Below are positions 38,401 to 47,921 of a DNA stretch of 64,000 nt, piece by piece. The notes under the pieces were generated by a model. That model was not told the origin of the DNA and made no database searches. It saw only the letters and a program-made list of their open reading frames with translations. Source of the DNA: Opitutus sp. (GTDB lineage: Bacteria > Verrucomicrobiota > Verrucomicrobiia > Opitutales > Opitutaceae); contig JANPZY010000001.1 of assembly GCA_024707325.1 (NCBI GenBank), positions 310,001-374,000 of the forward strand. Reading direction: 5' to 3'. How positions within the stretch are numbered: the stretch's first letter is position 1; each line of letters starts with the position of its first letter. The position numbers were made by a program, and so were the translations under genes.

Positions 38401-40889
38401 AAACGCTCAACAGCTTCACGTGGGGCCCCGACGGCTGGCTCTACGGCAACCAAGGCGTGTTCACGACCTCGCACATCGGCAAACCCGGCGCGCCCGCCAG
38501 TGAGCGCGTCGCGCTGCGCGCCGGCGTCTGGCGATATCATCCTCTGCGCCGCGAGTTCGAGGTCTTCGCCAGCGGAGGCAGCAATCAGTGGGGCATCGAT
38601 TTCAACGAAGCCGGTCATCTCTTCATCACCCACTGCCGCAGCTTCCATGGCGGAGGCGGCACCACGTTCATGATTCGCAACGGGCACTATTGGAATCAGG
38701 CCAACTCCGACTACGCGCCGTTTGTTTCGAATCGTGGACCCGCCTTCGCGCCCGCCCTGAAGAACTACCTCCCCTCTTCCGCGCGCTACGACAGCGGCGA
38801 GGGCGGCGCGGGCAAACCCGGCTCGACCGCCATCTACGGCGGGCATTCTCACGTCGGCACGATGATCTATCTCGGCGACAACTGGCCCGAGATCTACCGC
38901 GACCATCTCTTTACGCTGAACCTGCACGGTCACCAGATGAACCATCAGCACAACGTGCGGCAGGGCTCCGGTTACGAGACCTTCCACGCCGGCTTCGATC
39001 CGTTGTTCGTGCCGGACCGGACGTTCGTGGGCGTCGACCTGCAATACGGTCCCGACGGCGCCGTCTACATCATCGACTGGTGCGATCACCAGCACTGCCA
39101 TTCTCCGCGCGACGACATCTGGGAGCGCACCAACGGCCGCCTCTATCGCATGGCGTGGAAGGAAACCTGGAAGCCCGTGCAGGTGAACCTCGCCGCACAA
39201 AGCGATGCCGAACTCGCCGCGCTGCACACCCATCGCAACGAATGGCATGTCCGCACCGCGCGTCGCCTTCTTCAGGAGCGCGCTGCGGCGCGGCCACTCG
39301 ATCGCGCCGCAATCGCCGCACTCCGGCGCCAGGCGTCGGAGTCCGCGGAAGTTTCGCAGACCTTGCGTGCACTTTTCACGCTGCACGTCGTCGGTGCGCT
39401 GGATATCCCGCACCTCAGTGCCCTGCTCCGGCATCCGAGCGATCTGGTGCGTTCGTGGGGCGTTTACTTCGCCACCGAGCGCCCGTTCGCGCCGAAGCTT
39501 CCGGTCGCGACCCTCGTCGCCGCGGCGCAAAACGATCCCTCTCCCACCGTGCATCTCGCACTTGCGTCCGCGCTGCCCGCGCTCGCCGCAGCCGATCGCT
39601 GGGCCGTCGGCACCGCGCTCGCGCTGCGCAGCAACGAAGCCGGCGACCGTTTTCTCCCGAACATGATCTGGTTCGGTCTCGCGCCGCTCACAAAAGCCGA
39701 TCCGTCGCGCGGCCTGGAAATCGCCGCGCGCACGCCGCTTCCCTCGCTGGCTGATTCGATCCGGTGGTTCACCGCCCAGAGCGCGGCAGGCCGCGATGCG
39801 CTTATCGCCCACCTCGCGCAGGCTTCGCCCGAAACGGCCGCCCGCGGATTGCGGATCATCGGTTTCGCGCTCGAAAGCGAAAACAAGCTGCCGATGCCGC
39901 GCGGCTGGGTGGAATTTGCGCGCCCCTTCCTCGAACGAACGGACCGGTCGGAAGAGCGTGAGGTCGCAGCGCAGTTGTCGGCGCTGTTCGGCGACGAATC
40001 CATTCTCGCCCAGACGCGCGCGGTGCTTGCCGATTCGCACGCCCGCTTGGAGGACCGGCAGAAGGCACTCACGCTTTTGAAGCGCGCCCGCGATCCGTTG
40101 GCTGTGCCCGTCTACATCCGTCTGCTCGACGACCCGCGCCTGCGCAGCGCCGTGATTCCGTTGCTCGCCGGCGTCGACGACCGCGCTGCGGCGGCCGGCA
40201 TCCTGCGGCATTTTTCCGCGCTCAACGACGCCGACCGCGCCGCCGCACTCGCCACGCTGACGAGTCACCCCACTCCAGGCCTCGCCCTGCTCGAAGCCGT
40301 GAGCACCGGCTCGTTCGCAAAGAAAAACCTCACCTCGCTGCATGTGCGCCAGCTGCGCAATCTGCGCCATCCATCGGTGGACGCGCGGCTCGACCGCGTC
40401 TGGGGCCGTGCGGCCGACTCGCCCGCGGAAATCAAGGCGGATATCGCGCGCTACCGAAAGATGTTCACCGAAGCGCCGCGTTGGGCATTCAACGCCGCCG
40501 CCGGTCGCGAAACGTTCCAGCAGCTTTGCGCCACCTGCCACGTCTTCGACGGTCAGGGCGGCAACCTCGGTCCCGATCTCACCGGTTCGTGGCGCAACGG
40601 CGTGGAGTATTTCATCGAGAACATCGTCGACCCAAACGCTGTCGTCGGGACCGATTTTCAGCTCAACGTCATCACCAAACGCGACGGCAGCGTGGTCTCC
40701 GGCATGGTGGAGCGCGAGACGGAGAGCTCGCTCGTGGTCCGCACCGCGACCGAAACGCTCAGCGTGCCGAAGGCCGACGTGAAGCACCGCGAAGTTCTCG
40801 AGCAATCGCTCATGCCCGCCGGGCTTCTCCAGGCGCTGCCTGAAAACCAAGTCATCGAGTTGCTGATGTTCCTCACCGACCGCTCATGA
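35493..40889 (+). CDS. Giant periplasmic fusion: FG-GAP repeats, DUF1080, PVC dehydrogenase-like domain, heme c
   Basis: 1798 residues with a signal peptide (MALVPLFRRALIGAFVGIVP). Domains in order: FG-GAP/VCBS-type repeats (about 30-400; DGDGRADLLEKD and related); a DUF1080 or 3-keto-disaccharide hydrolase domain (about 414-620; FNGRTLEGW, then NSGIQFRAQRL); a discoidin-like region (about 640-800); a PVC-type membrane-bound-dehydrogenase domain (about 845-1215; DERGRLWVAEAYSYP); HEAT repeats; and a heme c domain with CATCH at 1679-1683. Taken together it may open a 3-keto sugar or related substrate and pass electrons to the respiratory chain. The start at 35493 is preceded by a promoter region shared with the divergent XylR gene. 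A 1432-residue frame on the opposite strand is an artefact. Confidence 0.85.
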   Translation: MALVPLFRRALIGAFVGIVPLVVAKQTAANTAPLFHKIVLSDAFHAEAGTFGDLNRDGHLDAIAGPFWYAGPDFIERHEIYAPAEPFDPLNYSDNFSVFVHDFDADGWPDVLVIGFPGKDASWWKNPGTSGKPWKRHLAFEPVDNESPTFGPFLASDSVALVCMSEGRIGYATPDPARPEAPWIFHAASPTRSWDRFTHGLGFGDIDGDGRADLLEKDGWWQQPASLDGDPEWKHHAVPFGSGAHMHVVDVNGDGLADVVTSRDAHGYGLSWFEQVRESDGTIGFREHEILARIGGKTLDGVQFSQLHAVTIADIDGDGLPDIVTGKRWWAHGPKGDPEPNAAPVLCAFLPRRSESGDVSFEPFIIDDASGVGTQLVAADANGDGRPDLITVNKRGAFVFLSSSASASSSAASLQPIFNGRTLEGWTGDSRWWRVEDAAITGEIPAGGELHENQFIFWEGELADFELELEFRLTGDPSANSGIQFRAQRLPNGDAAGYQADLDDGATWLGRIYDEHGRELIVERGTRVAIAPNGGRWVDEFAPAAEFKTLFKRDAWNTYRITARASHVELWINGTLVSVLDDAQTGQAEFCGRLAFQLHSGKGPAKIQFRNIRVAHLGRTELPPPPADDTVDDTPLASLPPVGPDGQPLNLGFEKGSLEDWTVEGDAWSAQPVRYWEPSTPRRKGDVPTDPVGNFWIGPANKPGPRGTGRLTSLAFEVTHRWASYLVGGGDDINQTRVEIVDAASGAILHSSSGRSTDALRREIIDFNSALGRRIFIRLVDHATEGRFGYLAFDDFVFHDREPDFEVNTDDFRQHESPVLWHLHPNPAAPSRVPNVDAQKVVRDMKLMPGFQADLVAAEPDIHQPIAFAIDERGRLWVAEAYSYPSRQPEGQGKDRILIFEDADGDGMFETRKVFIEGLNLVSGIEVGFGGVWIGAAPELLFIPDHDHDDRPDGPPEVLLDGWGYQDTHETLNSFTWGPDGWLYGNQGVFTTSHIGKPGAPASERVALRAGVWRYHPLRREFEVFASGGSNQWGIDFNEAGHLFITHCRSFHGGGGTTFMIRNGHYWNQANSDYAPFVSNRGPAFAPALKNYLPSSARYDSGEGGAGKPGSTAIYGGHSHVGTMIYLGDNWPEIYRDHLFTLNLHGHQMNHQHNVRQGSGYETFHAGFDPLFVPDRTFVGVDLQYGPDGAVYIIDWCDHQHCHSPRDDIWERTNGRLYRMAWKETWKPVQVNLAAQSDAELAALHTHRNEWHVRTARRLLQERAAARPLDRAAIAALRRQASESAEVSQTLRALFTLHVVGALDIPHLSALLRHPSDLVRSWGVYFATERPFAPKLPVATLVAAAQNDPSPTVHLALASALPALAAADRWAVGTALALRSNEAGDRFLPNMIWFGLAPLTKADPSRGLEIAARTPLPSLADSIRWFTAQSAAGRDALIAHLAQASPETAARGLRIIGFALESENKLPMPRGWVEFARPFLERTDRSEEREVAAQLSALFGDESILAQTRAVLADSHARLEDRQKALTLLKRARDPLAVPVYIRLLDDPRLRSAVIPLLAGVDDRAAAAGILRHFSALNDADRAAALATLTSHPTPGLALLEAVSTGSFAKKNLTSLHVRQLRNLRHPSVDARLDRVWGRAADSPAEIKADIARYRKMFTEAPRWAFNAAAGRETFQQLCATCHVFDGQGGNLGPDLTGSWRNGVEYFIENIVDPNAVVGTDFQLNVITKRDGSVVSGMVERETESSLVVRTATETLSVPKADVKHREVLEQSLMPAGLLQALPENQVIELLMFLTDRS

Positions 40890-43800
40890 ACCCACACTGG
40901 CTGTCCCCCACCCGTATCCGTCGTTTCACTACACTCCTGCTGGCCGCGCACGGACTCGGCGCGGCGCTTCACGCGCAGGATGGATTTCCGATCGCACCCG
41001 GCACCGGACTTCCTCCGCTCGAAGCGGCGAAGGCGATGACGCTCCCACCCGGTTTCCGCTCGACGCTCTTTGCCGGCGAGCCGGATGTGCACCAGCCGAT
41101 CGCGTTCACGATCGACGAACGCGGACGTTTGTGGGTCGTCGAAAATTTTTCCTATCCCGACTGGTCGCCCTACGGCCGGGACCGCGTGGTGATTTACGAG
41201 GACACCGACGGCGACGGACATTTTAATACGAAGAAGGTCTTCTACGATCAGCTCAACTTCGGCTCAGGCATCGCGGTCGGCCTGGGCGGCGTGTGGGTGG
41301 GCAGCGCGCCTTACCTGCTGTTTATTCCCGACAGAAATCACGACGACGTGCCGGACGGTCCGCCGGAAGTCGTGCTCGATGGCTGGGGTCACGACGACAC
41401 GCATGAAACGCTCAACAGTCTCGTGTGGGGTCCCGACGGCTGGCTCTACGGCAATCAAGGTGTGTTCACCCATTCGCACGTCGGTCGGCCCGGCGCCGGC
41501 GACGCCGGCCGCATCCGTCTCAACGCCTGCGTCTGGCGCTACCATCCCACGAAAAAAGTTTTCGAGGTTTTCGCCGAGGGCATGAGCAACCAGTGGGGTC
41601 TCGACTTCAACGACGTTGGCGACGCCTTCGTCACCGCGTGCGTGATCCCGCATCTTTACCACGTGATTCAGGGTGGCAGCTATCAACGCCAGGCCGGACC
41701 TCACGCGAACCCGCACGTTTACGACGATATCAAAACGATCGCCGACCACTTCCACTACGATCGCGGTGAGAGCTGGGAAGCCGCGCGTCTCGGCGAGGGC
41801 GAGACCGACGATTTCGGCGGCGGACATGCGCACGCCGGCACGTTGATCTACCTCGGCGACAGTTTTCCCGCGGAGTATCGCGGCTCGCTCTTCACGCACA
41901 ATATCATGGGCAACCGGATCAACCGCGACGTGCTCGAGCCGTCCGGCTCCGGTTACGTCGGGCGCCACGCTCCCGATTTCATGAAGGCAAACGACGGCTG
42001 GTTCCGCGGCCTCCGCCTCGAGGTCGGTCCCGACGGATCGATTTTCAACAGCGATTGGTATGACGCCCGCGCGTGCCACCAGCAGCGTCCGCATGACCGC
42101 ACCAACGGTCGCATCTACAAACTCTCCTACGGCAACTCGAAACCCGTGCGCGTCGATCTGAAGCAATTCTCCGATGCCGAACTCGTCGAGATGCAGCTCC
42201 ACCAGAACGACTGGTGGGTTCGCCGCGCGCGCCTCATCCTGCAGGAACGCGGCCCCAACCCGGAAGTCGCCGCCGATCTACTCGCGCAACTTCAGGCGCA
42301 GACGACCGTGCCGCGCCAGCTTCGCAGCCTGTGGGCGCTTCACGCCGTGCGCGGCGTGACGGAAGCGGTCGCGTTGCAGCTGCTGAAACATCCCGAGCCC
42401 TACGTGCGCGGCTGGACCATCCAGCTCACCTGCGAGGACAAACTCCCCTCGCCCGCGCTGCTCGCCGCCTTCGCCGATCTCGCACGCAACGATCCGTCGC
42501 CGATTGTGCGCCGTTTTTCTCGCTTCGGCGGCGCAACGCATCGCGCCCGCAAAACGCTGGGAAATCGTCGAGAACCTGATCGCGCACGGCGAGGACGCGT
42601 CCGATCACAATCTGCCGCTGCTCTACTGGTTCGCGCTCGAACCACTCGTGCCCCTCGATCCCGCGCGCTCTCTCGCGCTCGGCGGCCAGACTCCGATCAC
42701 CGCGCTTCGCGGCTGGGTCGCACGCCGACAGGCGGCGCTGGCCGACGAAACTCCGCAAGGTCAACAGGGCCCCTCACGCTCGCTTGACGGTTTGGTCGCC
42801 GCGTTGGCCGACACCAACGACGTCGCCTATCAACACGAGATCATCGACAGCCTCATGCGGGCCACGGAGGGACGTTCCGACCTGAAGCCGCCGGCACGTT
42901 GGGGAGAGGTTTACAACAAGCTCAGCACAAACGAAGACCCGCAGATGGTCGCCAAGGCCGATGTGCTCGCCGCGCGACTTGGCGACGACGCCATCTCCTG
43001 GCGCAAGCAGGAGATCGTGCTCGATGCATTCGCGCCGATGCAATCGCGCCTCGCTGCGTTGCAGTTGCTGCTCGACCGGCGCGATTTCCAGCTCACGCCG
43101 ATCTACCAAAAGATTCTCCCGGAACCGGCGCTGCGCCTGAGCGCCTTGCGTGGGCTCGCGGCATACGACGTCGCCACCACACCGGCGGCGATCCTGGCGC
43201 TGTATTCAACTTTCAATGACACCGAAAAGCGCGCCGCGCTTTCCGTGCTCTCCGCGCGTCCCGCCTACGCCGCCAAGTTGATCGAGGCGGTCCGAAACGG
43301 CGTGATTCCGAAGGGCGACGTCGATGCCACGGTGATTCGCCAGCTCGGGTTGCTGCAGGACCCGGAGATCACTCGAGCAACTGCGGAACTCTGGGGCGTC
43401 GTCCGCGAATCGCCCGAAGCCGCCGCCAAGGAGATCGCGCACTGGAAAAAGATCCTCACGCCGGAGAAGCTCGCCGCCGCCAACCCGTCGCGAGGTCGCG
43501 CGAAGTTCCTGCAGTCGTGCGCGCTTTGCCACACGTTGTTCGACGACGGCCAGCACATCGGGCCCGAACTCACCGGCTCCAACCGCGCGGACCTCGATTA
43601 CCTGCTCGTCAACATCCTCGACCCCAACGCCGTCATCGGAAAGGACTACCTCCTGACCACGGTCGAGACCAAGGACGGACGCACCGCCGCCGGCATCCTC
43701 CAACGCGAGACCGCGAGCACGGTCACGCTCGTGAACCAGGTCGAGTCCGTCACGCTGCCGCGCGACAGCATCAAGAGCTCTTCTCAACTCGAACTTTCGC

Positions 43801-43898
43801 TCATGCCACCGGGCCTGCTGCACGGCATGAGCGAGGACGAGGTTGCCGATCTCATCGCTTACCTGCGCAGCTCCAGCCAGGTGCCGCTCCCCCAATAA
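40886..43898 (+). CDS. Second PVC-type dehydrogenase with heme c domain (reading frame broken by one extra base)
   Basis: Two frames give one protein of 1003 residues if one T is removed from the T5 run at 42514-42518; the join then reads RRFLASAAQRIAPAKRW. The N-terminal part has a signal-like start and the same dehydrogenase domain as its neighbour (DERGRLWVVENFSYPDWSP, then DTHETLNSLVWGPDGWLYGN). The C-terminal part has HEAT repeats and a heme c domain (CALCH near residue 878, then HIGPELTGSNRADLDYLL). It lacks the FG-GAP and DUF1080 parts. It overlaps the stop codon of the upstream gene (ATGA). Confidence 0.83.
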
Positions 43899-43907
43899 GC
43901 GCGTCCC

Positions 43908-45029
43908 ATGCCCAAGAAAATCAACCTCGCGATCGTCGGCCTCGGTTTCGGCGCCGAGTTCATTCCGATCTATCAAGCGCATCCAAACGCGCGACTCGTC
44001 GCCGTCTGCCAGCGCAACCCGAAGAAACTCGCCGCGATCCAGGAGTCCTTCGGTATCCAGAAAGGTTATACAAACTACGACGAGTTGTTGCGCGATCCCG
44101 AGATCGACGCGGTGCACATCAACACGCCGATTCCCGATCATGCCGCTCAGACGATCAAGGCCCTGCAGGCCGGGAAGCACGTCGCCTGCACGGTGCCGAT
44201 GGCGACGTCCATCGCGGATTGCCGGCGCATCGTCGAGCTCACGCGCAAGACCGGCCTGAAATACATGATGATGGAGACGGTCGTCTACGCCCGGGAATTT
44301 CTCTTCATCAAGGAACTCCATGAGCGCGGCGAACTGGGCAAAATCCAGTTCCTCCAAGCCAGCCACCAGCAGGACATGGATGGCTGGCCCAACTACTGGC
44401 CCGGGCTTCCGCCGATGTGGTATGCGACGCACTGCGTCGGGCCGATGCTCGCACTCACCGATGCGACGGCGGAATACGTTTCCTGCTTCGGTTCGGGCAC
44501 GATCCGCTCGGAGTTGGTGAAGCATTACGGTTCGCCGTTCGCGGTCGAGACCGCGCACATCAAGTTCCGCAGCTCCGATCTCTCCGCGCGGATCATTCGC
44601 TCGCTCTTCGACACGGCGCGGCAGTATCGCGAGTCGATCGACGTCTACGGTTCGAAGAAATCTTTCGAGTGGACGCTGATCGAGCATGAGCCGCACGTTC
44701 TGCACACGGCCAAGCTGCCCGAGCAAAAAATCCCGAAGCGGATCAAGGTGCCCGACTACGCCAAACGACTGCCGAAAGGTCTGCGTCCTTTCACGACCAA
44801 GGGCGTTTACGATCACGGCAAACACGCGCACCTCAGCTTCACGCAAGGCGCGGGGCACGGCGGATCGCATCCTCATCTCGCGCACGAGTTCGTCTCCGCG
44901 CTGGTGGAAAATCGCGATCCCTACCCCAACGCGAAAAAATCCGCCAACTGGACGTGCGTCGGTCTCTGCGCCCATGAGTCAGCGCTGGCCGGCGGCAAAA
45001 TCGTGAAACTCCCCGCCTTCACACTCTGA
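43908..45029 (+). CDS. Gfo/Idh/MocA family oxidoreductase
   Basis: 373 residues. A Rossmann fold starts at the N-terminus ([14 protein letters not shown], a GxGxxA-like dinucleotide motif). [17 protein letters not shown] and the following [11 protein letters not shown] (the usual EKP-like position, with VP here) are family landmarks. These NAD(P)-dependent enzymes oxidise or reduce sugar derivatives, including 3-keto sugars. No export signal is present, so it acts in the cytoplasm. Nine bases separate it from the upstream cytochrome gene. The catalytic lysine of the EKP motif appears to be replaced, which should be checked. Confidence 0.87.
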   Translation: MPKKINLAIVGLGFGAEFIPIYQAHPNARLVAVCQRNPKKLAAIQESFGIQKGYTNYDELLRDPEIDAVHINTPIPDHAAQTIKALQAGKHVACTVPMATSIADCRRIVELTRKTGLKYMMMETVVYAREFLFIKELHERGELGKIQFLQASHQQDMDGWPNYWPGLPPMWYATHCVGPMLALTDATAEYVSCFGSGTIRSELVKHYGSPFAVETAHIKFRSSDLSARIIRSLFDTARQYRESIDVYGSKKSFEWTLIEHEPHVLHTAKLPEQKIPKRIKVPDYAKRLPKGLRPFTTKGVYDHGKHAHLSFTQGAGHGGSHPHLAHEFVSALVENRDPYPNAKKSANWTCVGLCAHESALAGGKIVKLPAFTL

Positions 45030-45046
45030 GCTTTCTTCCCCGCCCC

Positions 45047-46678
45047 ATGAGCCCAACCCCCACCGGCAACGTCAGCACCGTTCCTCACGCCAAACGACTT
45101 CTCTGGGCCGGCTTCGCCGCGATCCTCGCCACGGCCGTCGGCTTCGCGATTCGCGGGGGCATTCTCGACAACTGGGGCGCCGAATACGGCTTCACCGCCA
45201 CGCAACTCGGCGCGATCGGCGGCACCGGTCTTTCGGGATTCTGTTTCGGCGTGATCATCGGCGGCCTCGTCGCCGACAAGATCGGCTACGGCAAACTCGT
45301 GGTCGCCGCCTTCGTGATGCACGTTCTCTCCGCGATCGTGACGCTGAGCGCCGGTCCCGAAAATCCCTACGCGATCCTCTACTGGGGCACGTTTCTTTTC
45401 GGCGTCGCCAACGGCACGCTCGAGGCCGTGGCGAATCCGCTCGTCGCGACGCTCTTTCCGCACAACCGCACGCACTATCTCAACATCCTCCACGCCGCGT
45501 GGCCGGCGGGACTCGTGCTCGGTTCCGCGCTCGGCTGGATTCTCGACGACCGCTTCCACCTCAGTTGGAAAATCCAGCTCAGCCTCTTTCTGATTCCCAC
45601 GGCGGTTTACGGCTGGATGTTTCTCGGCCAGAAGGCGCCCCGGTCCGAAGCCTCGGAGAAAGGCATCGGCCTCGCCGAGATGTTCAAGGAGGTCGGCCTG
45701 CTCGGTTCGCTGGTCGTCTGCTATCTGCTGTCGCTGTTCTTCGCCAACGCACTCGGCCTGTCACAGAATACTGGATACATGATCGCCGGCGCGCTGCTGC
45801 TGGCGGTCGGCGTGATCACGCGCTTCTCGCTCGGCTCGTTTCTCCTCTTCATCCTCTTCGCCACGCATCTGCTGGTGGGCGCAGTTGAGCTCGGCACCGA
45901 TAGCTGGATTCAGAACATCACGGGCAATCTGTTCAGTTCGCAGCAGGGCAAATGGCTCTTCATCTGGACGTCCGCGCTCATGTTCGCGCTCCGCTTCTGC
46001 GCCGACTGGATCGAGCGACACCTGAAACTTTCTCCCGTCGGTCTCCTGCTGGTCTGTGCGCTGCTGGCGTCGCTCGGCCTCGCGCTCACGAGCCAGATCA
46101 ACTCCTTCGGCATGGCGCTGCTCGCGCTCAGCATCTACGCGATCGGCAAAACCTTTTTCTGGCCCACGATGCTCGCGGTCGCCTCCGATCGTTTCCCGCG
46201 CACGGGCGCGCTCGCGATTTCGATCATGGGCGGCATCGGCATGCTCTCCGCCGGCGTGATCGGCGGACCCGGTCTCGGCTACGCCAAGGATCGTTTCGCG
46301 GGCGAGGAACTCGCAGGGGCGAATCCCGCCGCCTATGCGGAATACCGTTCGCCCACGCCGTCGAAGTTTCTCTTTTTCGCGGACGCCACCGGGCTCGACG
46401 GACGCAAGTTCGGCGGCATCGCCGAAAAACTCGCCGCCGCGCGCAACACCGCCGATCCGAAAGCGGCCTACGAAGCGCTGACGCCCATTGAGCGCACGGT
46501 CCACGAAGCGAGCATCGCCGGCGATCGCCGCACGCTGCGCGCCGACGCATTCGTGCCGGCTTTCATGGCGGTGGTTTATCTCGCCCTGCTGCTCTACTTC
46601 AAATCGATCGGCGGCTATCGCGTGCTCCATTTGAACACGACCGGGTCTCGACCGAGTTCGGCTCGAGTCGCGCCATAG
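45047..46678 (+). CDS. MFS sugar transporter
   Basis: 543 residues with about twelve hydrophobic segments. It has a typical major-facilitator N-half ([20 protein letters not shown]) and a FucP-like character with N-terminal [13 protein letters not shown]. It probably imports the sugar or its oxidised derivative made by the neighbouring enzymes. Its last 14 or so codons and the stop codon lie inside repeat array A4. Confidence 0.85.
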   Translation: MSPTPTGNVSTVPHAKRLLWAGFAAILATAVGFAIRGGILDNWGAEYGFTATQLGAIGGTGLSGFCFGVIIGGLVADKIGYGKLVVAAFVMHVLSAIVTLSAGPENPYAILYWGTFLFGVANGTLEAVANPLVATLFPHNRTHYLNILHAAWPAGLVLGSALGWILDDRFHLSWKIQLSLFLIPTAVYGWMFLGQKAPRSEASEKGIGLAEMFKEVGLLGSLVVCYLLSLFFANALGLSQNTGYMIAGALLLAVGVITRFSLGSFLLFILFATHLLVGAVELGTDSWIQNITGNLFSSQQGKWLFIWTSALMFALRFCADWIERHLKLSPVGLLLVCALLASLGLALTSQINSFGMALLALSIYAIGKTFFWPTMLAVASDRFPRTGALAISIMGGIGMLSAGVIGGPGLGYAKDRFAGEELAGANPAAYAEYRSPTPSKFLFFADATGLDGRKFGGIAEKLAAARNTADPKAAYEALTPIERTVHEASIAGDRRTLRADAFVPAFMAVVYLALLLYFKSIGGYRVLHLNTTGSRPSSARVAP

Positions 46679-46809
46679 TGCGGACCATGTCGAGCCACAG
46701 TGCGGACAAGGTCGCGACCACGTGCGCACCATGTCGGGACACGGTGCGGCTTGAGTCAGGCCAATGTGCGCACCGCGTCGGGGCCGGGTGCGGCTCGGGT
46801 CGGAACGAA
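46634..46809. repeat. 22-bp tandem repeat array A4
   Basis: Eight 22-bp units start at 46634, 46656, 46678, 46700, 46722, 46744, 46766 and 46788. The first two lie in the 3' end of the MFS gene and supply its last codons; the stop codon spans the second and third units. The rest fill the convergent gap between that gene and the small gene of flagellar operon 2. Confidence 0.9.
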
Positions 46810-46816
46810 GGGCGGC

Positions 46817-47062
46817 TTAGCCCGAAGGATACAGGCACTCGATCTCGATGCGTTCGCCGCAGGAGCAGACCACGACGAGGCGCACAATCTTGTCGCCTTC
46901 CTTCACGACTTCGACGTTGGGTGTGCCACCGCCGGCTTTCGGCGCGTGCGTGTGCGGCGCCGGAGCGGTGCTTTTCTGCGCGACGGCGGCAGGCGCGGGG
47001 CCGGCGAGCGGACGAAGCGGCGGCACGATGAGAGCTTTTTTCCCTTGGAGAAACGATTTCAT
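46817..47062 (-). CDS. Small cysteine-containing protein, last gene of flagellar operon 2
   Basis: 81 residues of unknown family. The C-terminal part has VVVCSCGERIEIECLYPSG, a CxC...C arrangement that might bind a metal. The N-terminal half is Pro/Ala/His-rich. Its start overlaps the motB stop (ATGA), so it is coupled to flagellar genes. It has no recognisable flagellar name. Confidence 0.65.
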   Translation of the reverse strand: MKSFLQGKKALIVPPLRPLAGPAPAAVAQKSTAPAPHTHAPKAGGGTPNVEVVKEGDKIVRLVVVCSCGERIEIECLYPSG

Positions 47063-47859
47063 ACGCCGGGCAGCTTGGGTTGAGCGGCACGGGCCGCTTC
47101 CTCAATGGAAATCTTCGGTTTGTCGCGTTCGCGTTTGCTCAGCGCGAGGCTGAGCGTGATGCGCTGGTTGGACTCGGAGTCGGCCGCTTCTCCGGCGAGC
47201 GGCACGGTATCGGCGTAGCCGGTCACGCGCTCGATGAGGCCGGGCGAGACCGCGTAGTGCACGAGGCTGCGGCGGGCGGCGTTGGCGCGATCGGTGGAGA
47301 GTTCCCAGGCGGAATAATTCTCTCGGTCGAGTTCGAGGCTCGTGCGCGTGTGGCCGTCGATCGTGACGCGGAATTTGTGGCGATCGATGGTCCAGGAAAG
47401 GTTCTGCATCACGAAGGTGCCCCACTCCGTGAACTCCGCGGTGTTGTCGACGAAGAGCGGCTTGCTGGCGCGATCGAAGAGCGTCACGCGCAGGCCGTCG
47501 CTGGTGACCTGGATGTCGATCGTCTTTTCGGAGAGGTTTTCCTCGATGTGCAGGAGGCGGTAGAAGTCGGCGGCGACCGAGTTGAGAAACGTCATCTCGA
47601 TCTGCTTGTTCCGATCCTGCTGGGCCTCGCCGGAGCCTTCACCGTTCGTCCGGCTGTTCTGGCTGTTGAAAGGCATGACGCCCGAGGTGGCGTCGACCGG
47701 CGCGCGGAACGGGTTTTGGAAATACTGCGAGGTGGCGATGAGGATTTTCTGATCCTGCGCGGAGATCCACAGCACCATGAAGAGCGCCATCATCGCGGTC
47801 ACGAAGTCCGCGTAGGCGACTTTCCAAGCGCCGCCGTGATGTCCTCCTTTTTTCGCCAT
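47059..47859 (-). CDS. motB: Flagellar motor stator protein MotB
   Basis: 266 residues. One membrane helix near the N-terminus carries the proton-channel aspartate (VAYADFVTAMMALFMVLWI). A C-terminal OmpA-type peptidoglycan-binding domain follows (VTIDGHTRTSL, then NAARRSLVHYAVS). MotB anchors the stator to the cell wall. The start at 47857-47859 gives the canonical MAKKGGHHGGAWKVAYADF. The gap to motA (62 bases) is a low-complexity CTCTCCAACTC-type tract. Confidence 0.93.
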   Translation of the reverse strand: MAKKGGHHGGAWKVAYADFVTAMMALFMVLWISAQDQKILIATSQYFQNPFRAPVDATSGVMPFNSQNSRTNGEGSGEAQQDRNKQIEMTFLNSVAADFYRLLHIEENLSEKTIDIQVTSDGLRVTLFDRASKPLFVDNTAEFTEWGTFVMQNLSWTIDRHKFRVTIDGHTRTSLELDRENYSAWELSTDRANAARRSLVHYAVSPGLIERVTGYADTVPLAGEAADSESNQRITLSLALSKRERDKPKISIEEAARAAQPKLPGV

Positions 47860-47921
47860 GGGTGGAAGGTTGTGAGCTGAGGGTGGAGAGTTGGAGAGGA
47901 GGGCTCGCGCTCTCGGCTCGC

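Noticed and set aside
36552-40850. 1432-residue reading frame on the minus strand
   Set aside because: It lies antisense to the well-supported fusion enzyme and is a GC-rich shadow frame with no domain.
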